Positions 17,740-27,472 are shown, numbered from the stretch's first letter. The stretch is 64,000 nucleotides of DNA from Paucibacter sp. KBW04 (GCF_003852425.1 NZ_QAJN01000008.1:332137-396136), one strand, 5' to 3'. The notes: generated by a model not told the origin, from the letters alone. A program made the numbers and translations.

Positions 17740-18165
17740 TCAGGGCGTGGACTTGGGTTCTTCGCTGGCACCGTTCCAGCTCAGGCGGGGCAGGTCTTTG
17801 TTCTCGGGCACCAGCAGCCACAGCAGCAGATAGACCACAAAGCCCACGCCGTTGCAGAACAGCAAGCCCAGGAACATCAGGCGCCAGATCCAGGAGGCCA
17901 GGCCGCTGATCTGAGCCAAGCCACCGCAGACGCCGCCCAGCCAGCGGTCGTCGCGGCTGCGCTGCAAGCGGTTGACGGCGGCGCCCAGTCCGCCGCCGCT
18001 GGTCTGGTTGCTATTGCTGCTGCCGAATGCCCTGCCTGTCGCGTTCGCCTGGCCGTGTGGCATGTCACCCAGCAGCCGCGCCTTGGCACGGGCAAACTCT
18101 TCGTCGCTGAGCAGGCCGCGTTGGTGCAGATCGGCGAGTTGTTCAAGATCGGTGCTGAAAGACAT
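17740..18165 (-). CDS. SHOCT-PspC domain membrane protein
   Basis: The 141-residue protein combines an N-terminal SHOCT-like motif (LEQLADLHQRGLLSDEEFAR, residues ~7-26) with a PspC domain near 80-135. The PspC part is RSRDDRWLGGVCGGLAQISG followed by two hydrophobic stretches and LLLWLLVPE. PspC proteins act in envelope stress responses at the inner membrane. This version stands alone, with no pspA or pspB nearby. The ATG has GGAG upstream (GGAGCCCCTC). Stress role inferred from family. Confidence 0.85.
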   Translation of the reverse strand: MSFSTDLEQLADLHQRGLLSDEEFARAKARLLGDMPHGQANATGRAFGSSNSNQTSGGGLGAAVNRLQRSRDDRWLGGVCGGLAQISGLASWIWRLMFLGLLFCNGVGFVVYLLLWLLVPENKDLPRLSWNGASEEPKSTP

Positions 18166-18333
18166 GAGGGGCTCCTTGACGATTCATGGCTGAGACTCCG
18201 CGTGTTGAGAGTCCATGGAACGCAGTCTGCTCCGGCCTAGAAATTGGCGCAGCTCGCTTGCGATGGTCTGCAGCAGGCGCCGTATCAAACGCAATAAATA
18301 ACGAACCAAATGATCATCTTTCAGCCCCGGGGC

Positions 18334-19566
18334 TCAGGGCTCAGATGGGCTGTTTCGTCTTTGCAAGGCGTCAAGGATGGTGGGCCATTCGCCTTGTTCG
18401 GCTTTCTGGCTCAGATGCTTCAAGTCTTGTCTGAGGGCTTCGCATGAAAAGGGCTGCGGGTTGTCGGCCCTGAGCATCGGGGTGTTGGCGGCACGCCAGG
18501 CTTGGGCCTCGCTCAGCGCCGCAGCGCTGTAGGCCAAACTGCCTGGGGGCATCTCCAATTGGGCCGCCAGCTGCATCGCTAGCTCTTGATCAAACAAGCT
18601 ACGCCCGCCCTTGGAGAGTGCGCGAGTCAGGGTGATGCATTCCTGATTGCGGTTGGCGTCTTGCTTGGCCGCTGCGCCGCAATGCTGGAGCAACCACTGC
18701 TTGCGCGACAAGCCTGCGCCCGAGTTGGCGGCTAATTCGGTCAAGCTGTAGAAAATCAGACGAGTCTGCTCTGGAACCTCGGGCGCGGCCACAAGTGTGC
18801 GCGAGCCCAGCAGTCCTTCATAACTGTCAAAGCGTTGGGCTCGCAGCAGGCCTTGCCAGGCTTGCTTGAGCTGCACCTGATCCGACTCCTTGTCGAGCTG
18901 AACCAGGAGCTGGAGCCAAGCATGGCCATTGTCCGGTTCAAGGCTCGCCCAGTCTCCGGGTCTGAAAGCTTTGCAAGCGTCCCAGATTGCCTCCTTTGGG
19001 CGCAAACCCAAGCGAAACAGGCGCGTACCGTCGGTCTCGCACTGAAGTGTGCGCAGCGCAAAGGCGCGCGGGTCCTGGCGCAATTCACTGGCAGGCGGCG
19101 GGTGGGCGCTGGCCAGCTCCTCGCTCAGCAAGGCGCCCGCCAGGCGATCCAAGACCAAGGGGCTGCTGCGCAGGCGCTGGACGATGCTTGCGCGTTGGCG
19201 CGCAAACTCGGCCTCGTTTTCCGCTCGGCTTTGCAGGGCGGCGCGCAGCAAAGCCTCGAGTTCGGCCAATGAGCGGGGTAGGCGCAGGCTGGGCTCTCCG
19301 CAAAATTCAAGCTGGCCCTTGGAGCCGCCCAGTCGCGTGCTATCGACCACCTTAGGCGGTGCAGCGCTTAATGGGGCCGAGGCTGCAGCGGCAGCATGGC
19401 CAGGGCTTGCTTCAGGCGTGGCCACTTCGCCCGCCAGCGGCTCGGCGGCTGCTTCCGTTTCGGCCTTGCCCGGGCTGTTGTCGCGCCACACATAGCCCAA
19501 TACCAGCGCCGCCAGCACTGTGGCGGCAGCGAGCTTCCAGGTGTTTGCCTTGTTCTGCTGGCCCAT
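18334..19566 (-). CDS. Membrane-anchored protein of unknown function
   Basis: The ~410-residue protein has one N-terminal TM segment (TWKLAAATVLAALVLGYVW) and then an Ala/Pro-rich linker and a long helical, Leu/Gln-rich periplasmic region with several Cys. It resembles hypothetical proteins with repeated alpha-helices, but no family is recognised. The start is either ATG 19566 or TTG 19578; the latter would overlap the arfB stop. Reading direction and near-contiguity with arfB and alr suggest one transcription unit. A perfect 12-bp palindrome, AGCCCCGGGGCT, covers the stop codon (18323-18334). Confidence 0.7.
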   Translation of the reverse strand: MGQQNKANTWKLAAATVLAALVLGYVWRDNSPGKAETEAAAEPLAGEVATPEASPGHAAAAASAPLSAAPPKVVDSTRLGGSKGQLEFCGEPSLRLPRSLAELEALLRAALQSRAENEAEFARQRASIVQRLRSSPLVLDRLAGALLSEELASAHPPPASELRQDPRAFALRTLQCETDGTRLFRLGLRPKEAIWDACKAFRPGDWASLEPDNGHAWLQLLVQLDKESDQVQLKQAWQGLLRAQRFDSYEGLLGSRTLVAAPEVPEQTRLIFYSLTELAANSGAGLSRKQWLLQHCGAAAKQDANRNQECITLTRALSKGGRSLFDQELAMQLAAQLEMPPGSLAYSAAALSEAQAWRAANTPMLRADNPQPFSCEALRQDLKHLSQKAEQGEWPTILDALQRRNSPSEP

Positions 19567-19570
19567 CGCT

Positions 19571-19978
19571 TCAGTCAATCACCTTGCCTCGCCCCGCCTT
19601 GATGCCGCTGCGCTGGGCCTTGCCCTCCAGGCGGCGCAGCTGGGAGCCGTAGGTCGGCTTGGTGGCGCGGCGGGTCTTGGGGACGTGGGCGGCGGCCTCG
19701 GCCATCGCTATCAGGCGGGCCACCGCGTCCAGACGGTTTTGCTCCTGGCTGCGCGACTCCTGCGCCTTGATGATGATGACGCCGTCCTGCGTGACCCGCT
19801 GGTCGGCCAGGTTCAGCAGCCTGGCCTTGACCGGGGCGGGCAGGGTGGAGCGGCGGATGTCAAAGCGCAGGTGTACGGCGCTGGAGACCTTGTTGACGTT
19901 TTGCCCGCCGGGGCCGCTGGCGCGGATGAAGGAGAAGTCGAGTTCCCAGTCGGCCGGCGTCCAGTTGAGGCCGCTCAT
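19571..19978 (-). CDS. arfB: Alternative ribosome-rescue factor ArfB (YaeJ)
   Basis: The 135-residue peptidyl-tRNA hydrolase rescues ribosomes stalled on non-stop mRNA. The GGQ catalytic motif is at residues 24-26 (ASGPGGQNVNKV). The C-terminal tail is strongly basic (KTRRATKPTYGSQLRR... to GKVID), as needed to enter the empty mRNA channel. Length fits ArfB and excludes full-size RF1/RF2. It is 4 bp downstream of alr on the same strand, so the two are likely co-transcribed. Confidence 0.94.
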   Translation of the reverse strand: MSGLNWTPADWELDFSFIRASGPGGQNVNKVSSAVHLRFDIRRSTLPAPVKARLLNLADQRVTQDGVIIIKAQESRSQEQNRLDAVARLIAMAEAAAHVPKTRRATKPTYGSQLRRLEGKAQRSGIKAGRGKVID

Positions 19979-19982
19979 CAGA

Positions 19983-21092
19983 TCAATCGGCGTGCTGCAC
20001 GGTTACCGGCACACGCGGGGCGAGGGCGCACATCAGCTCGTAGCCAATCGTCTTGCCGGCCAGAGCCACCTCGTCGATGGACAGCAGGGCGCCCTTGGGG
20101 CCCTGGCCCCAGAGCGTGACCTCGCTGCCAAAACCGGCTTGGGGCAGATCGCTCAGGTCGACCGACAGCATGTCCATCGAGACCCGCCCGATGGTGCACG
20201 TGCGTTTGCCATCCACCAGCACCGGCGTGCCGGTGGGGCAGTGGCGGGGGTAGCCGTCGGCATAGCCGCAGGCCACGACGCCGATGCGCATGGGCTGCTC
20301 GGCCGTGAAGCTGCTGCCGTAACCGACGGTGTCACCGGGCTGCAGATGCTGGATGGCAATGACTTTGGAGCGCAGGGTCATGGCCGGGCGCAGATCCCAA
20401 AAGGCCTGGTCGTGTTCGGGGAAGTCGGGCACACCGCCATAACTCATGATGCCGGCGCGCACCCAGTCGCTGCGCACGCGGCTGTTGTGCCGCAGGGTGG
20501 CCGCGCTATTGCTGAGCGAACGCTCACCCGGCAGGTCGGCCGCCACTTTCTCGAACACCGTCAGCTGCTCGGTGATGCCGCACTGGCCCAGGCGCTGGGC
20601 GTCGGCATCGGAGAAGTGGGTCATCAGCGAAATCTCGTCCACCTGGGGCAGGGCGTTCAGCCGGGTCCAGGCGGCGCGGAAGTTCTGGGCCGAGAAGCCC
20701 AGGCGGTTCATGCCGCTATTGAGCTTGAGGAAGACGCGGTGCGGCTCGTGCGTTTTGTGCATGGCCAGCCAGTCGATCTGCTGCTCGCAATGCACGGCAT
20801 GCCAGAGCTTGAGGCGGGAGCACAGCTCCAGGTCGCGGGGCTCGAAGCAGCCCTCCAGCAGCAAGATGGGGCCGCGCCAGCCCAGCTCGCGCAGCAGCTT
20901 GGCCTCGGCGAAGTCCAGCAAGGCGATGCCGTCGGCGCTGCGCACGGCCTCAAAAGTGTTGGCGATGCCGTGGCCATAGGCATTGGCTTTGACCACCGCC
21001 CAGACCTTGGCGTCGGGCGCCAAGGCGCGGGCGCGGGCCAGATTGTGGGCGATGGCGGGGACGTGGATGAGGGCTTCAATAGGACGCGGCAT
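19983..21092 (-). CDS. alr: Alanine racemase
   Basis: A PLP enzyme that interconverts L- and D-alanine for peptidoglycan synthesis. The PLP lysine is K35 in [11 protein letters not shown]; the opposite catalytic Tyr lies in the [15 protein letters not shown] segment near residue 255. Further family blocks are [14 protein letters not shown] and [14 protein letters not shown]. Length 369 is normal. First gene of the leftward alr-arfB unit and divergent from lplT. Confidence 0.95.
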   Translation of the reverse strand: MPRPIEALIHVPAIAHNLARARALAPDAKVWAVVKANAYGHGIANTFEAVRSADGIALLDFAEAKLLRELGWRGPILLLEGCFEPRDLELCSRLKLWHAVHCEQQIDWLAMHKTHEPHRVFLKLNSGMNRLGFSAQNFRAAWTRLNALPQVDEISLMTHFSDADAQRLGQCGITEQLTVFEKVAADLPGERSLSNSAATLRHNSRVRSDWVRAGIMSYGGVPDFPEHDQAFWDLRPAMTLRSKVIAIQHLQPGDTVGYGSSFTAEQPMRIGVVACGYADGYPRHCPTGTPVLVDGKRTCTIGRVSMDMLSVDLSDLPQAGFGSEVTLWGQGPKGALLSIDEVALAGKTIGYELMCALAPRVPVTVQHAD

Positions 21093-21126
21093 GGGCCGAA
21101 TTGTGGCATCGGCTGGGCTGCACCGA

Positions 21127-21155
21127 CTGGCGGCGACAAGCCTGCATGCTATAAA
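21127..21155 (+). promoter_or_regulatory. Candidate extended -10 promoter for lplT
   Basis: TGCTATAAA at 21148-21156 gives a -10 TATAAA (21150-21155) with an extended TGn element; the region around 21127-21132 (CTGGCG) is a poor -35. It lies 84 bp before the lplT ATG. A near-identical TGCTATAAAC motif occurs before the EamA gene at 26385. Confidence 0.35.
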
Positions 21156-21238
21156 CCCGCAGCATTCCCCCAGGATGCTGGTGCCCTCACGCCCCGTGTC
21201 ACCCGCATGCCTCCTTCCCCGCAGTTTTGATTGGGCTC

Positions 21239-22519
21239 ATGAAAAAAGGCTTTTCCATCATCATGTCAGCGCAGTTTTTCAGCTCGCTGGCTGATCAGGC
21301 TTTATTGGTCGGCGCGATCGAACTGCTCAAGACAAATGGCTCCCCCGCCTGGCAAATCCCGGCCCTAGGGCCGATGTTTGCGCTGTTTTATGTGCTTTTG
21401 GCCCCCTTTGTTGGCGCGTTTGCCGACGCGGTGCCCAAGGGCAAGGTCATGTTCTATGCCAATCTAATCAAGATCATCGGCTGCCTGATGATGTTGTTTG
21501 GCGCCCATCCGCTCTTGGCCTATGCCATCGTTGGCCTGGGCGCGGCCGCTTATTCGCCGGCCAAATACGGCATCCTGACCGAGTTGCTGCCACCCTCGCA
21601 GCTGGTCAAGGCCAATGGCTGGATCGAAGGCCTGACCATCGCCTCCATCATTCTGGGCATCTTGCTGGGCGGCCAGTTGGTGGGCCCGCACCTAGCGCCC
21701 ACGCTGCTGGCATTTGATATGCCCTTCATCGACACCGGCATCGACACCCCACCCGAGGCGGCCATCGCCAGCATGGTGATCCTGTATCTGATCGCCGCCG
21801 GTTTCAATCTCTACATCCCGCGCACCCAAACCGCTTTGCAGCCCCTGGCCCACAGCCCCCTGGCCCTGGTGCGCGACTTCGCTTCCTGCAATTCGCGCCT
21901 GTGGCAAGACAAGCTGGGTCAGATCTCCCTGGCCACCACCACCTTGTTCTGGGGCGCTTCGGGCAACTTCCGCATCATCGTGTTCGCCTGGGCCGCCGCG
22001 GCCCTGGGTTACAGCACCACCCAAGCCTCGAATCTGGCCGGGGTTGTGGCCATTGGCACTGCCGTGGGCGCGGTATTGGCCTCGGTTTATATGCGACTGG
22101 ACCGTGCCACCCGCGTGATCCCGCTGGGCATCTTGATGGGCGGGCTGATCATCGGCCTGAACATGATCACCCATCTGTGGGCGGCGATTCCCTTCCTGAT
22201 CGTGCTGGGTGTGATCGGCGGCTTCCTGGTTGTGCCCATGAATGCGCTCTTGCAGCATCGCGGTCACAACCTGATGGGCGCAGGCCGCTCCATCGCGGTG
22301 CAGAACTTCAACGAACAGGCCTGCATCCTTGCTCTGGGCGCGCTCTACACCGGCATGACCCGCCTGGGCCTGTCGGCCTTCGCCGCCATCGCCATCTTTG
22401 GCGGCTTGGTGGCGGTGACCATGTGGGTCGTGCGCCGTTGGCACCAGCGCAACTGTGTCAATCACCGCGAAGAGGTGGAGCGCCTGCTGGTGCTGGCCCG
22501 CTGCGACGAGGTGCACTGA
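21239..22519 (+). CDS. lplT: Lysophospholipid transporter LplT
   Basis: A 426-residue MFS protein with 12 predicted TM helices, typical of LplT, which flips lysophospholipids across the inner membrane for re-acylation. Characteristic N-terminus MKKGFSIIMSAQFFSSLADQ and the AYSPAKYGILTELLPP and PMNALLQHRGHNLMGAGRSI blocks are present. In enterobacteria it is followed by or fused to an acyltransferase (Aas); here no acyltransferase is adjacent. ATG 21239 is used; the alternative TTG start 12 bases upstream adds only four residues. Confidence 0.9.
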   Translation: MKKGFSIIMSAQFFSSLADQALLVGAIELLKTNGSPAWQIPALGPMFALFYVLLAPFVGAFADAVPKGKVMFYANLIKIIGCLMMLFGAHPLLAYAIVGLGAAAYSPAKYGILTELLPPSQLVKANGWIEGLTIASIILGILLGGQLVGPHLAPTLLAFDMPFIDTGIDTPPEAAIASMVILYLIAAGFNLYIPRTQTALQPLAHSPLALVRDFASCNSRLWQDKLGQISLATTTLFWGASGNFRIIVFAWAAAALGYSTTQASNLAGVVAIGTAVGAVLASVYMRLDRATRVIPLGILMGGLIIGLNMITHLWAAIPFLIVLGVIGGFLVVPMNALLQHRGHNLMGAGRSIAVQNFNEQACILALGALYTGMTRLGLSAFAAIAIFGGLVAVTMWVVRRWHQRNCVNHREEVERLLVLARCDEVH

Positions 22520-22582
22520 AAAAATCCGGCGCAGCTCTGCGCTTACCATGCCTCTCGGAAAACACCGGAGGCGAGGAAGCGC

Positions 22583-23584
22583 ATGGACTTACGCTTGGCT
22601 TTGTATCAATGGGCGGGCCTGCATGGCCTGAACGCGGCGCAGCAGGCGCGGCTGGAAGACTTGGCCGGCCTGGGTGCCCAACCGCCCGCCCTGGCGCGGC
22701 GTATGCGCCAAGGCCTGGCGGTGCTGGCCGCGGGCTTAGGGGGCTTTGGCCTCATCCTCTGGCTGGCCGCTAACTGGGAAAGTTTCGGCCGCTATGGCCG
22801 CTTCGGCCTGCTGCAGGGCTTGCTGGTGGTGATGGGCCTGGGGGCTTGCAGCCTGCGCGGGCGCCAGGCCTCGGCGGCACCCGCCCTGGGCCTGATGGTC
22901 TTGCTGTTGCAGGGCGGCTTGTTCGCCTATTTCGGCCAGACCTACCAAACCGGCGCCGACCCCTGGCAGCTCTTCGCCCTCTGGGCCGCCCTGGCCCTGC
23001 CCCTGGCTCTGGGTCTGCGCAGCGATGTGCTCTGGACGCCCTGGGCCCTGGTGGCGATGACGGCCTTCTCGCTCTGGGCCGCCAACCGCCTGGGTCATTC
23101 CTGGCATTTTGCTGAGGGCGCAGCCCAGATCTATCTGCTCAGCTGGGGCTTTTCCTTCCTGCTCTTGCTGGCCTTGGCCGCGCCCTTGCGAGCCTGGACG
23201 GGGGCGGGCGATTGGTCCTGGCGTCTGGCCCTGACTCTGGCCGCATTCAATCTGGGCTTCACCGGCTTGCTGAGCCTGTTCTCGCAGCGGCTGAGTCCGA
23301 TTTATCTGCTGGCCCTGGGCCTCTTGGGCGCGGGGGCTTGGCTGCTGAGTCGACCGCGCGGCTTTGAGGTCTACGGCCTCAGCCTGGTGACCTTGACCCT
23401 CAACGTGCTGCTGATCTGCGGCCTGGGCCGCCTGCTGCTGGAGGGCGGCAGGCATGGTGACCCGATTGGCGAGTTCTTCATCCTGACCCTGGCGGCCGCC
23501 GGCCTGCTGGCTCTGTCGGTCAAATGGCTGCTGGGCTTGTCGCGCCGGCACGAGGCCGAGCTGGCTCAAGGAGCTGCGAAATGA
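22583..23584 (+). CDS. DUF2157 domain membrane protein
   Basis: A 333-residue protein: a ~45-residue soluble N-terminus (LYQWAGLHGLNAAQQARLED) followed by about nine TM helices, with the DUF2157 landmark ILWLAANWESFGRYGRFGLL. Function unknown. Its stop overlaps the next start by 4 bp (ATGA), and the partner is a GDYxxLxY protein, the usual companion of DUF2157 genes. GGAGG precedes the ATG. Confidence 0.88.
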   Translation: MDLRLALYQWAGLHGLNAAQQARLEDLAGLGAQPPALARRMRQGLAVLAAGLGGFGLILWLAANWESFGRYGRFGLLQGLLVVMGLGACSLRGRQASAAPALGLMVLLLQGGLFAYFGQTYQTGADPWQLFALWAALALPLALGLRSDVLWTPWALVAMTAFSLWAANRLGHSWHFAEGAAQIYLLSWGFSFLLLLALAAPLRAWTGAGDWSWRLALTLAAFNLGFTGLLSLFSQRLSPIYLLALGLLGAGAWLLSRPRGFEVYGLSLVTLTLNVLLICGLGRLLLEGGRHGDPIGEFFILTLAAAGLLALSVKWLLGLSRRHEAELAQGAAK

Positions 23585-25284
23585 TGGCTTCGACATCCCA
23601 AAAACTTCAGCAACTCTGGTCCGCCGCCAGCGCTGAGGGCTTGCTGCCCCCAGATGCGCAGCCGCCCCAATCCGTCGCCAGCCGGCCCTGGCCGGTGGTT
23701 TTGATGACGGGCCTGGGCGCCTGGATGGTGGCCTTGTTCTTGTTGGTTTTGTTGGCCTTGATGTTGAATGACGCGCTGAAGGGAGCGGGCGGCGTTTTGC
23801 TGGGTGGCTTGCTGCTGGGCCTGGCCGCATTTTTGCTGCGAGAGGACGGTGCCAAGGCGGGCAGCGCTGCCGACAACAGCGGCTCGCTCTTTCTGCAGCA
23901 ATTGGCTCTGGCGGGGTTGCTGGCAGGTTTTGCCTTGCTGGCTTTTGGCTTGGCCGAGGGGCTCAAGATTCCCTACCGCTACTGCATGGGCTTGCTGCTG
24001 GCCCTGGCCTTGATGTTGCTCCGCCTCTTGCCCCAGGTCTGGTTGCGTGTGCTCTTGGGTGCCGGGGCCGCCTTCTTGTTCTTGCTGATGCTGCAGGCCG
24101 GGCGTGATCCATGGGACGCCATGGGCCTCAACAGCGGCCTCGCCTTGATCGCCAGCTTGCATCTGGGCATGCTGGCCTGGCTGTTGATGCTGGGTTCGCA
24201 GCATCGGTTTCTGCGTGGCGGGGCTCAGGCTGGTCATGCGGCGGCGCTGGAAAGTTTGGCTGTCGGCTGGCTGCTGCTTTGCCTGGCAGGCCTTGCCTTC
24301 AGCTCGGGAACGGCGTTCTTGCTGGCGGGCAATCGGGGTGTCGGGGAGATGGGTGAAATCCATGGCCTGCTCTACGGCCGACGCGCGGGCGGCGGCTTTT
24401 TGCAGTTCTGGCCCCTGGTCTCCAGCCTGCTGAGCCTGGCTGCCGCCGCTTGGCTGCTGCGCGCCTGGCCGCTGCTGCGTCAAGCCTGGTGGGTGCTGGC
24501 TGCCCTGGGCGTGGCCGTGCTGGCCTACTTCAACCCCTGGCTGGGCGCGGCACTGCTGGCGCTGGTCGTCTGCGCTGTCAGCGGGCGTTGGCGTTTGGCT
24601 GGGGCGGCCGGTCTGGCCTGCGTCTGGATGATCAGCGCCTTTTACTACCAGCTGAGCTGGCCTCTGGCCGACAAGGCCCTGGTGCTGGTGGCGGTGGGCG
24701 CCTTGCTGGCGGCCGTGGCCTGGTGGGCGCAGCGCGCCGAGGCCAGCCCAGCAGAAGCGCCCCAGCCTGCGCAGATGGGTTCTTCGCACCGGCGCGTCTG
24801 GTTGGGCGTGGGCTTGGGTGTCCTGCTGACCCTGGTGGTGGCCAATGTGGGCATCTGGCAAAAAGAGCGTTTGATCGCCCAGGGCCGGCCCATTCTCGTG
24901 CCCTTGGCGCCGGTGGATCCGCGCTCCCTGATGCAGGGCGACTTCATGGTCTTGAATCTGCAGGTGGGCCAGCCCCGCTTCGTCGGCGCCAGCGAGGCCC
25001 TGGTCGATCTGCTCAGCGAGCAGCCGCGGGTGATTTTGCGGTTGGACGAGCGCGGCGTGGCCGTGGCTCAGCGGCCCGATGAGGGCGGCGCCTTGGCGGC
25101 CGACGAGCTGCGCTTGCAGCTGGTGCTGAAGAAGGGCCGCTGGATTCTGGTCACCGACGCCTTCTACTTCAAGGAAGGCGAGGCCGAGCGCTATGCCAAG
25201 GCCCGTTTCGGTGAGTTCCGGGTGGACGGCTCCGGCAAGGCCTTGTTGGTGGGCTTGCGTGGGGCGGATTTGAAGCCACTTTGA
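23581..25284 (+). CDS. DUF4401/GDYxxLxY domain membrane protein
   Basis: The 567-residue protein has an N-terminal DUF4401-like part with about ten TM helices (residues ~30-390), a further TM helix (VWLGVGLGVLLTLVVANVGIW) and an extracytoplasmic C-terminal GDYxxLxY domain. The signature reads MQGDFMVLNLQVG, a GDF variant of GDYxxLxY. It is coupled to the DUF2157 gene. In other bacteria the two halves are often separate genes; here they are fused. Function unknown; a membrane complex with the DUF2157 protein is likely. Confidence 0.85.
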   Translation: MMASTSQKLQQLWSAASAEGLLPPDAQPPQSVASRPWPVVLMTGLGAWMVALFLLVLLALMLNDALKGAGGVLLGGLLLGLAAFLLREDGAKAGSAADNSGSLFLQQLALAGLLAGFALLAFGLAEGLKIPYRYCMGLLLALALMLLRLLPQVWLRVLLGAGAAFLFLLMLQAGRDPWDAMGLNSGLALIASLHLGMLAWLLMLGSQHRFLRGGAQAGHAAALESLAVGWLLLCLAGLAFSSGTAFLLAGNRGVGEMGEIHGLLYGRRAGGGFLQFWPLVSSLLSLAAAAWLLRAWPLLRQAWWVLAALGVAVLAYFNPWLGAALLALVVCAVSGRWRLAGAAGLACVWMISAFYYQLSWPLADKALVLVAVGALLAAVAWWAQRAEASPAEAPQPAQMGSSHRRVWLGVGLGVLLTLVVANVGIWQKERLIAQGRPILVPLAPVDPRSLMQGDFMVLNLQVGQPRFVGASEALVDLLSEQPRVILRLDERGVAVAQRPDEGGALAADELRLQLVLKKGRWILVTDAFYFKEGEAERYAKARFGEFRVDGSGKALLVGLRGADLKPL

Positions 25285-25339
25285 AGGCTTGGCTTGCTAT
25301 TCGGGGCTCAGGTCTTGATCTGGCCCCGAACAAGCGGCC

Positions 25340-26278
25340 TCAGCTGCGCCGTTTGCTGACCGGCTCCACGGTTTTGACCCCGTTCAGCACCGCCTCCACA
25401 TGCTCGGACCAGGCCCGGGCAATCTTGAAGCAGCCGCTGTGGTTGAGGTGGATCTCGTTGTGCCAGTCGCCGCTGCTGCCGCTGCTGCCGGGCGTGGCTG
25501 GGGCCAGGGGCACGGTGGTGGAGTCAAACACATGCAGGCCGGGGAACTGTTCTTTGTCGGCTGCCATGCTTTTCAGCAGCAAGGCCAGGTGGAAGACCAT
25601 CAGCCGACTCACCGCCGCCCAGTCCGCCGCCGGCAGGGCATAGGCCTTGAGGGCCGGGTAGAGCCAGGGGCCGGATTGGCCCAGACCCACATCCTCGGCA
25701 CCGGCCGGGCGCGGCATGGGCACGGCATAGCAGTGCATGAACACCGGCTTGCCCACCGAGGCGCCCTGGTCGCGCAGGGTCAGCAGATGGCGCACATTGG
25801 TGCGCAGATATTCGCTGTAAGTGGCCCAACCGGGTTCGGAGAAATAGCGCGCCACGCCGGTCGAGGGCGCACCCCATTCGGTTTGGTGGCGCAGCAGGCG
25901 CAGATGCAGGGGCACGCGCTCGCCGTCGGCCTGGTGGGCGGGGGTCTGGGCGGCGGAGATCAGGTCATTGCCGCCCATGGACAGCAAGACGCCATCCCAG
26001 GGCGGGGCCTCCGGGCTGCTGAGCAGGCGCACGAAATCGGGGGCCGATTCCAGATCGACCAAATGGCTCAGGGCGCCGCCCTTGCCGGCGCAGTTGACGG
26101 CGCAGGTGGGGTCTTTGTAGACCATCTCCTGCAGCAGATTGGCGTGCGCCTTGATCTTGTCGTCGGCGGTGGAGAACCAGGAATCGCCCTGGGCCAGCAA
26201 GCGCCAGCGAAAGCGTGCCAAGTCGGGGGCGGGATGGGACTGCAAGTCTCCCGGTGTAAAGCAAGCCAGATGATCCAA
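25340..26278 (-). CDS. SGNH-type hydrolase
   Basis: A 312-residue protein with the four blocks of the SGNH/GDSL fold: block I LLAQGDSWFST (nucleophile Ser), a Gly in the central region, block III MGGNDLIS (Asn) and block V SGDWHNEIHLNHSG with the Asp-x-x-His pair. Block I reads GDSW instead of GDSL. Such enzymes are esterases, lipases or acetylesterases. No signal peptide, so a cytoplasmic location is suggested. The start is a TTG preceded by GGGAGAG. It may be the only gene of its unit. Confidence 0.78.
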   Translation of the reverse strand: MDHLACFTPGDLQSHPAPDLARFRWRLLAQGDSWFSTADDKIKAHANLLQEMVYKDPTCAVNCAGKGGALSHLVDLESAPDFVRLLSSPEAPPWDGVLLSMGGNDLISAAQTPAHQADGERVPLHLRLLRHQTEWGAPSTGVARYFSEPGWATYSEYLRTNVRHLLTLRDQGASVGKPVFMHCYAVPMPRPAGAEDVGLGQSGPWLYPALKAYALPAADWAAVSRLMVFHLALLLKSMAADKEQFPGLHVFDSTTVPLAPATPGSSGSSGDWHNEIHLNHSGCFKIARAWSEHVEAVLNGVKTVEPVSKRRS

Positions 26279-26608
26279 GTGAGGCTCTCCCTTGTATGTG
26301 CAGAGCGTTGCAAGAACAGATGACAGCGAATTCGACGTTAGTCCGGCAGCCCGCCTGGGCCTTCGGCTCAGGCAAAAGCAGCGTGCTATAAACCTCGGGC
26401 ATTGTTGGCCGACAGGCTTGCGTCTGCCAGCGTTTCGGGTCTTTTTTTGGCGCTTTTTGGGCGCCTTACCCGGCTTTGTTGCGGCCGACCAACCTCTGCT
26501 CGCTCCGCCTCCCGCGCTTGCACAACGCCGCCTCTGGGCCGCGTTGTCTTGTAGCTCCCTTGTCGGGCTTTTTCAAGCCCATAGATGTCGCCCCCGCGAG
26601 TTTTTTTG
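26279..26608. other. Divergent intergenic region before the EamA gene
   Basis: 330 bp between the divergent SGNH-hydrolase and EamA starts. No credible gene was seen. It contains TGCTATAAAC with -10 TATAAA at 26387-26392 and a small hairpin (GGGCTT at 26565-26570, AAGCCC at 26575-26580) directly before the ATG at 26585, which argues that the transporter starts at 26609. Confidence 0.5.
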
Positions 26609-27472
26609 ATGGCTGTTCTCGCCCTGATGTTCAACGCCCTGATCTGGGGGCTCTCGTGGTGGCCGTTTCGGCAGTTCCAGGCGGTGGGGCTGCACCCCCT
26701 GTGGACGACGGTGCTGCTCTATGTTTTGTCCTTGCTGGTAATCAGCGGGGCCAAGCGCCAGGCCTGGCGCGAGTTTCTGCGCACGCCGGCCCTGTGGCTG
26801 GTGATGGCCGCCGCGGGCTTGACCAATACCGCCTTCAACTGGGGCGTGGCCACGGGTGATGTGGTGCGTGTCGTGCTGCTGTTTTATCTGATGCCGCTAT
26901 GGGCCGTGCTGCTGGCCCGTCTTGTTCTGGGCGAGCGCCTGACCCGCCTGGCCGTGCTGCGCATGGCCTTGGCCCTGGGCGGCGCGGCCGTGGTCCTGGC
27001 GCCGGCGGGTGGCGGCCTGCCCTGGCCGGCCAGTCTGGCGGATTGGCTGGGCGTGATCGGCGGCTTCACTTTTGCCCTCAACAATGTGATGCTGCGCCGC
27101 CAGGCCGGCAGCAGCGGTGAGGCGCGCGCCCTGGCCATGTTTGGTGGCGGGGTGGGCGTGGCCGGGGTGGCGGCCACGCTGATGGCCGGTGGCGGCCTGA
27201 TCGCCTGGCCCAGTCTGCCCAGTGCCCTCTGGCTCTTGCCTCTAGCCGGCATGGCCTTGCTGTTCTTTTTGTCCAATCTGTCCCTGCAATACGGGGCCAG
27301 CCGCCTGCCTGCCAATGTGACGGCCATCATCATGCTGACCGAGGTGCCGGTGGCTGCGCTGTCCGCCCTGTGGCTGGGCGGCGGCGGTTTGGACCTGCAG
27401 ACCGGCTTGGGCGGGGCCTGCATTCTGGCCGCCGCGCTGCTGGCGGCGCTGGAGCGTCAAGGCGCGAAATAG
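26609..27472 (+). CDS. EamA-family (DMT) membrane transporter
   Basis: A ~287-residue, ten-helix DMT transporter. It shows the EamA repeat signatures FNALIWGLSWWPFRQFQ, VVRVVLLFYLMPLWAVLLAR and TEVPVAALSALWLGGG. ATG 26609 (MAVLALMF) begins at the first helix. An in-frame ATG at 26585 is possible, but a hairpin sits in the place of its ribosome site. Substrate unknown; exporters of this family often move amino acids or nucleosides. Confidence 0.87.
   Translation: MAVLALMFNALIWGLSWWPFRQFQAVGLHPLWTTVLLYVLSLLVISGAKRQAWREFLRTPALWLVMAAAGLTNTAFNWGVATGDVVRVVLLFYLMPLWAVLLARLVLGERLTRLAVLRMALALGGAAVVLAPAGGGLPWPASLADWLGVIGGFTFALNNVMLRRQAGSSGEARALAMFGGGVGVAGVAATLMAGGGLIAWPSLPSALWLLPLAGMALLFFLSNLSLQYGASRLPANVTAIIMLTEVPVAALSALWLGGGGLDLQTGLGGACILAAALLAALERQGAK

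Noticed and set aside
26565..26580. GGGCTT/AAGCCC hairpin as a transcription terminator
   Set aside because: There is no T run after it and it lies in the 5' leader of the EamA gene; it is more useful as evidence against the ATG at 26585.
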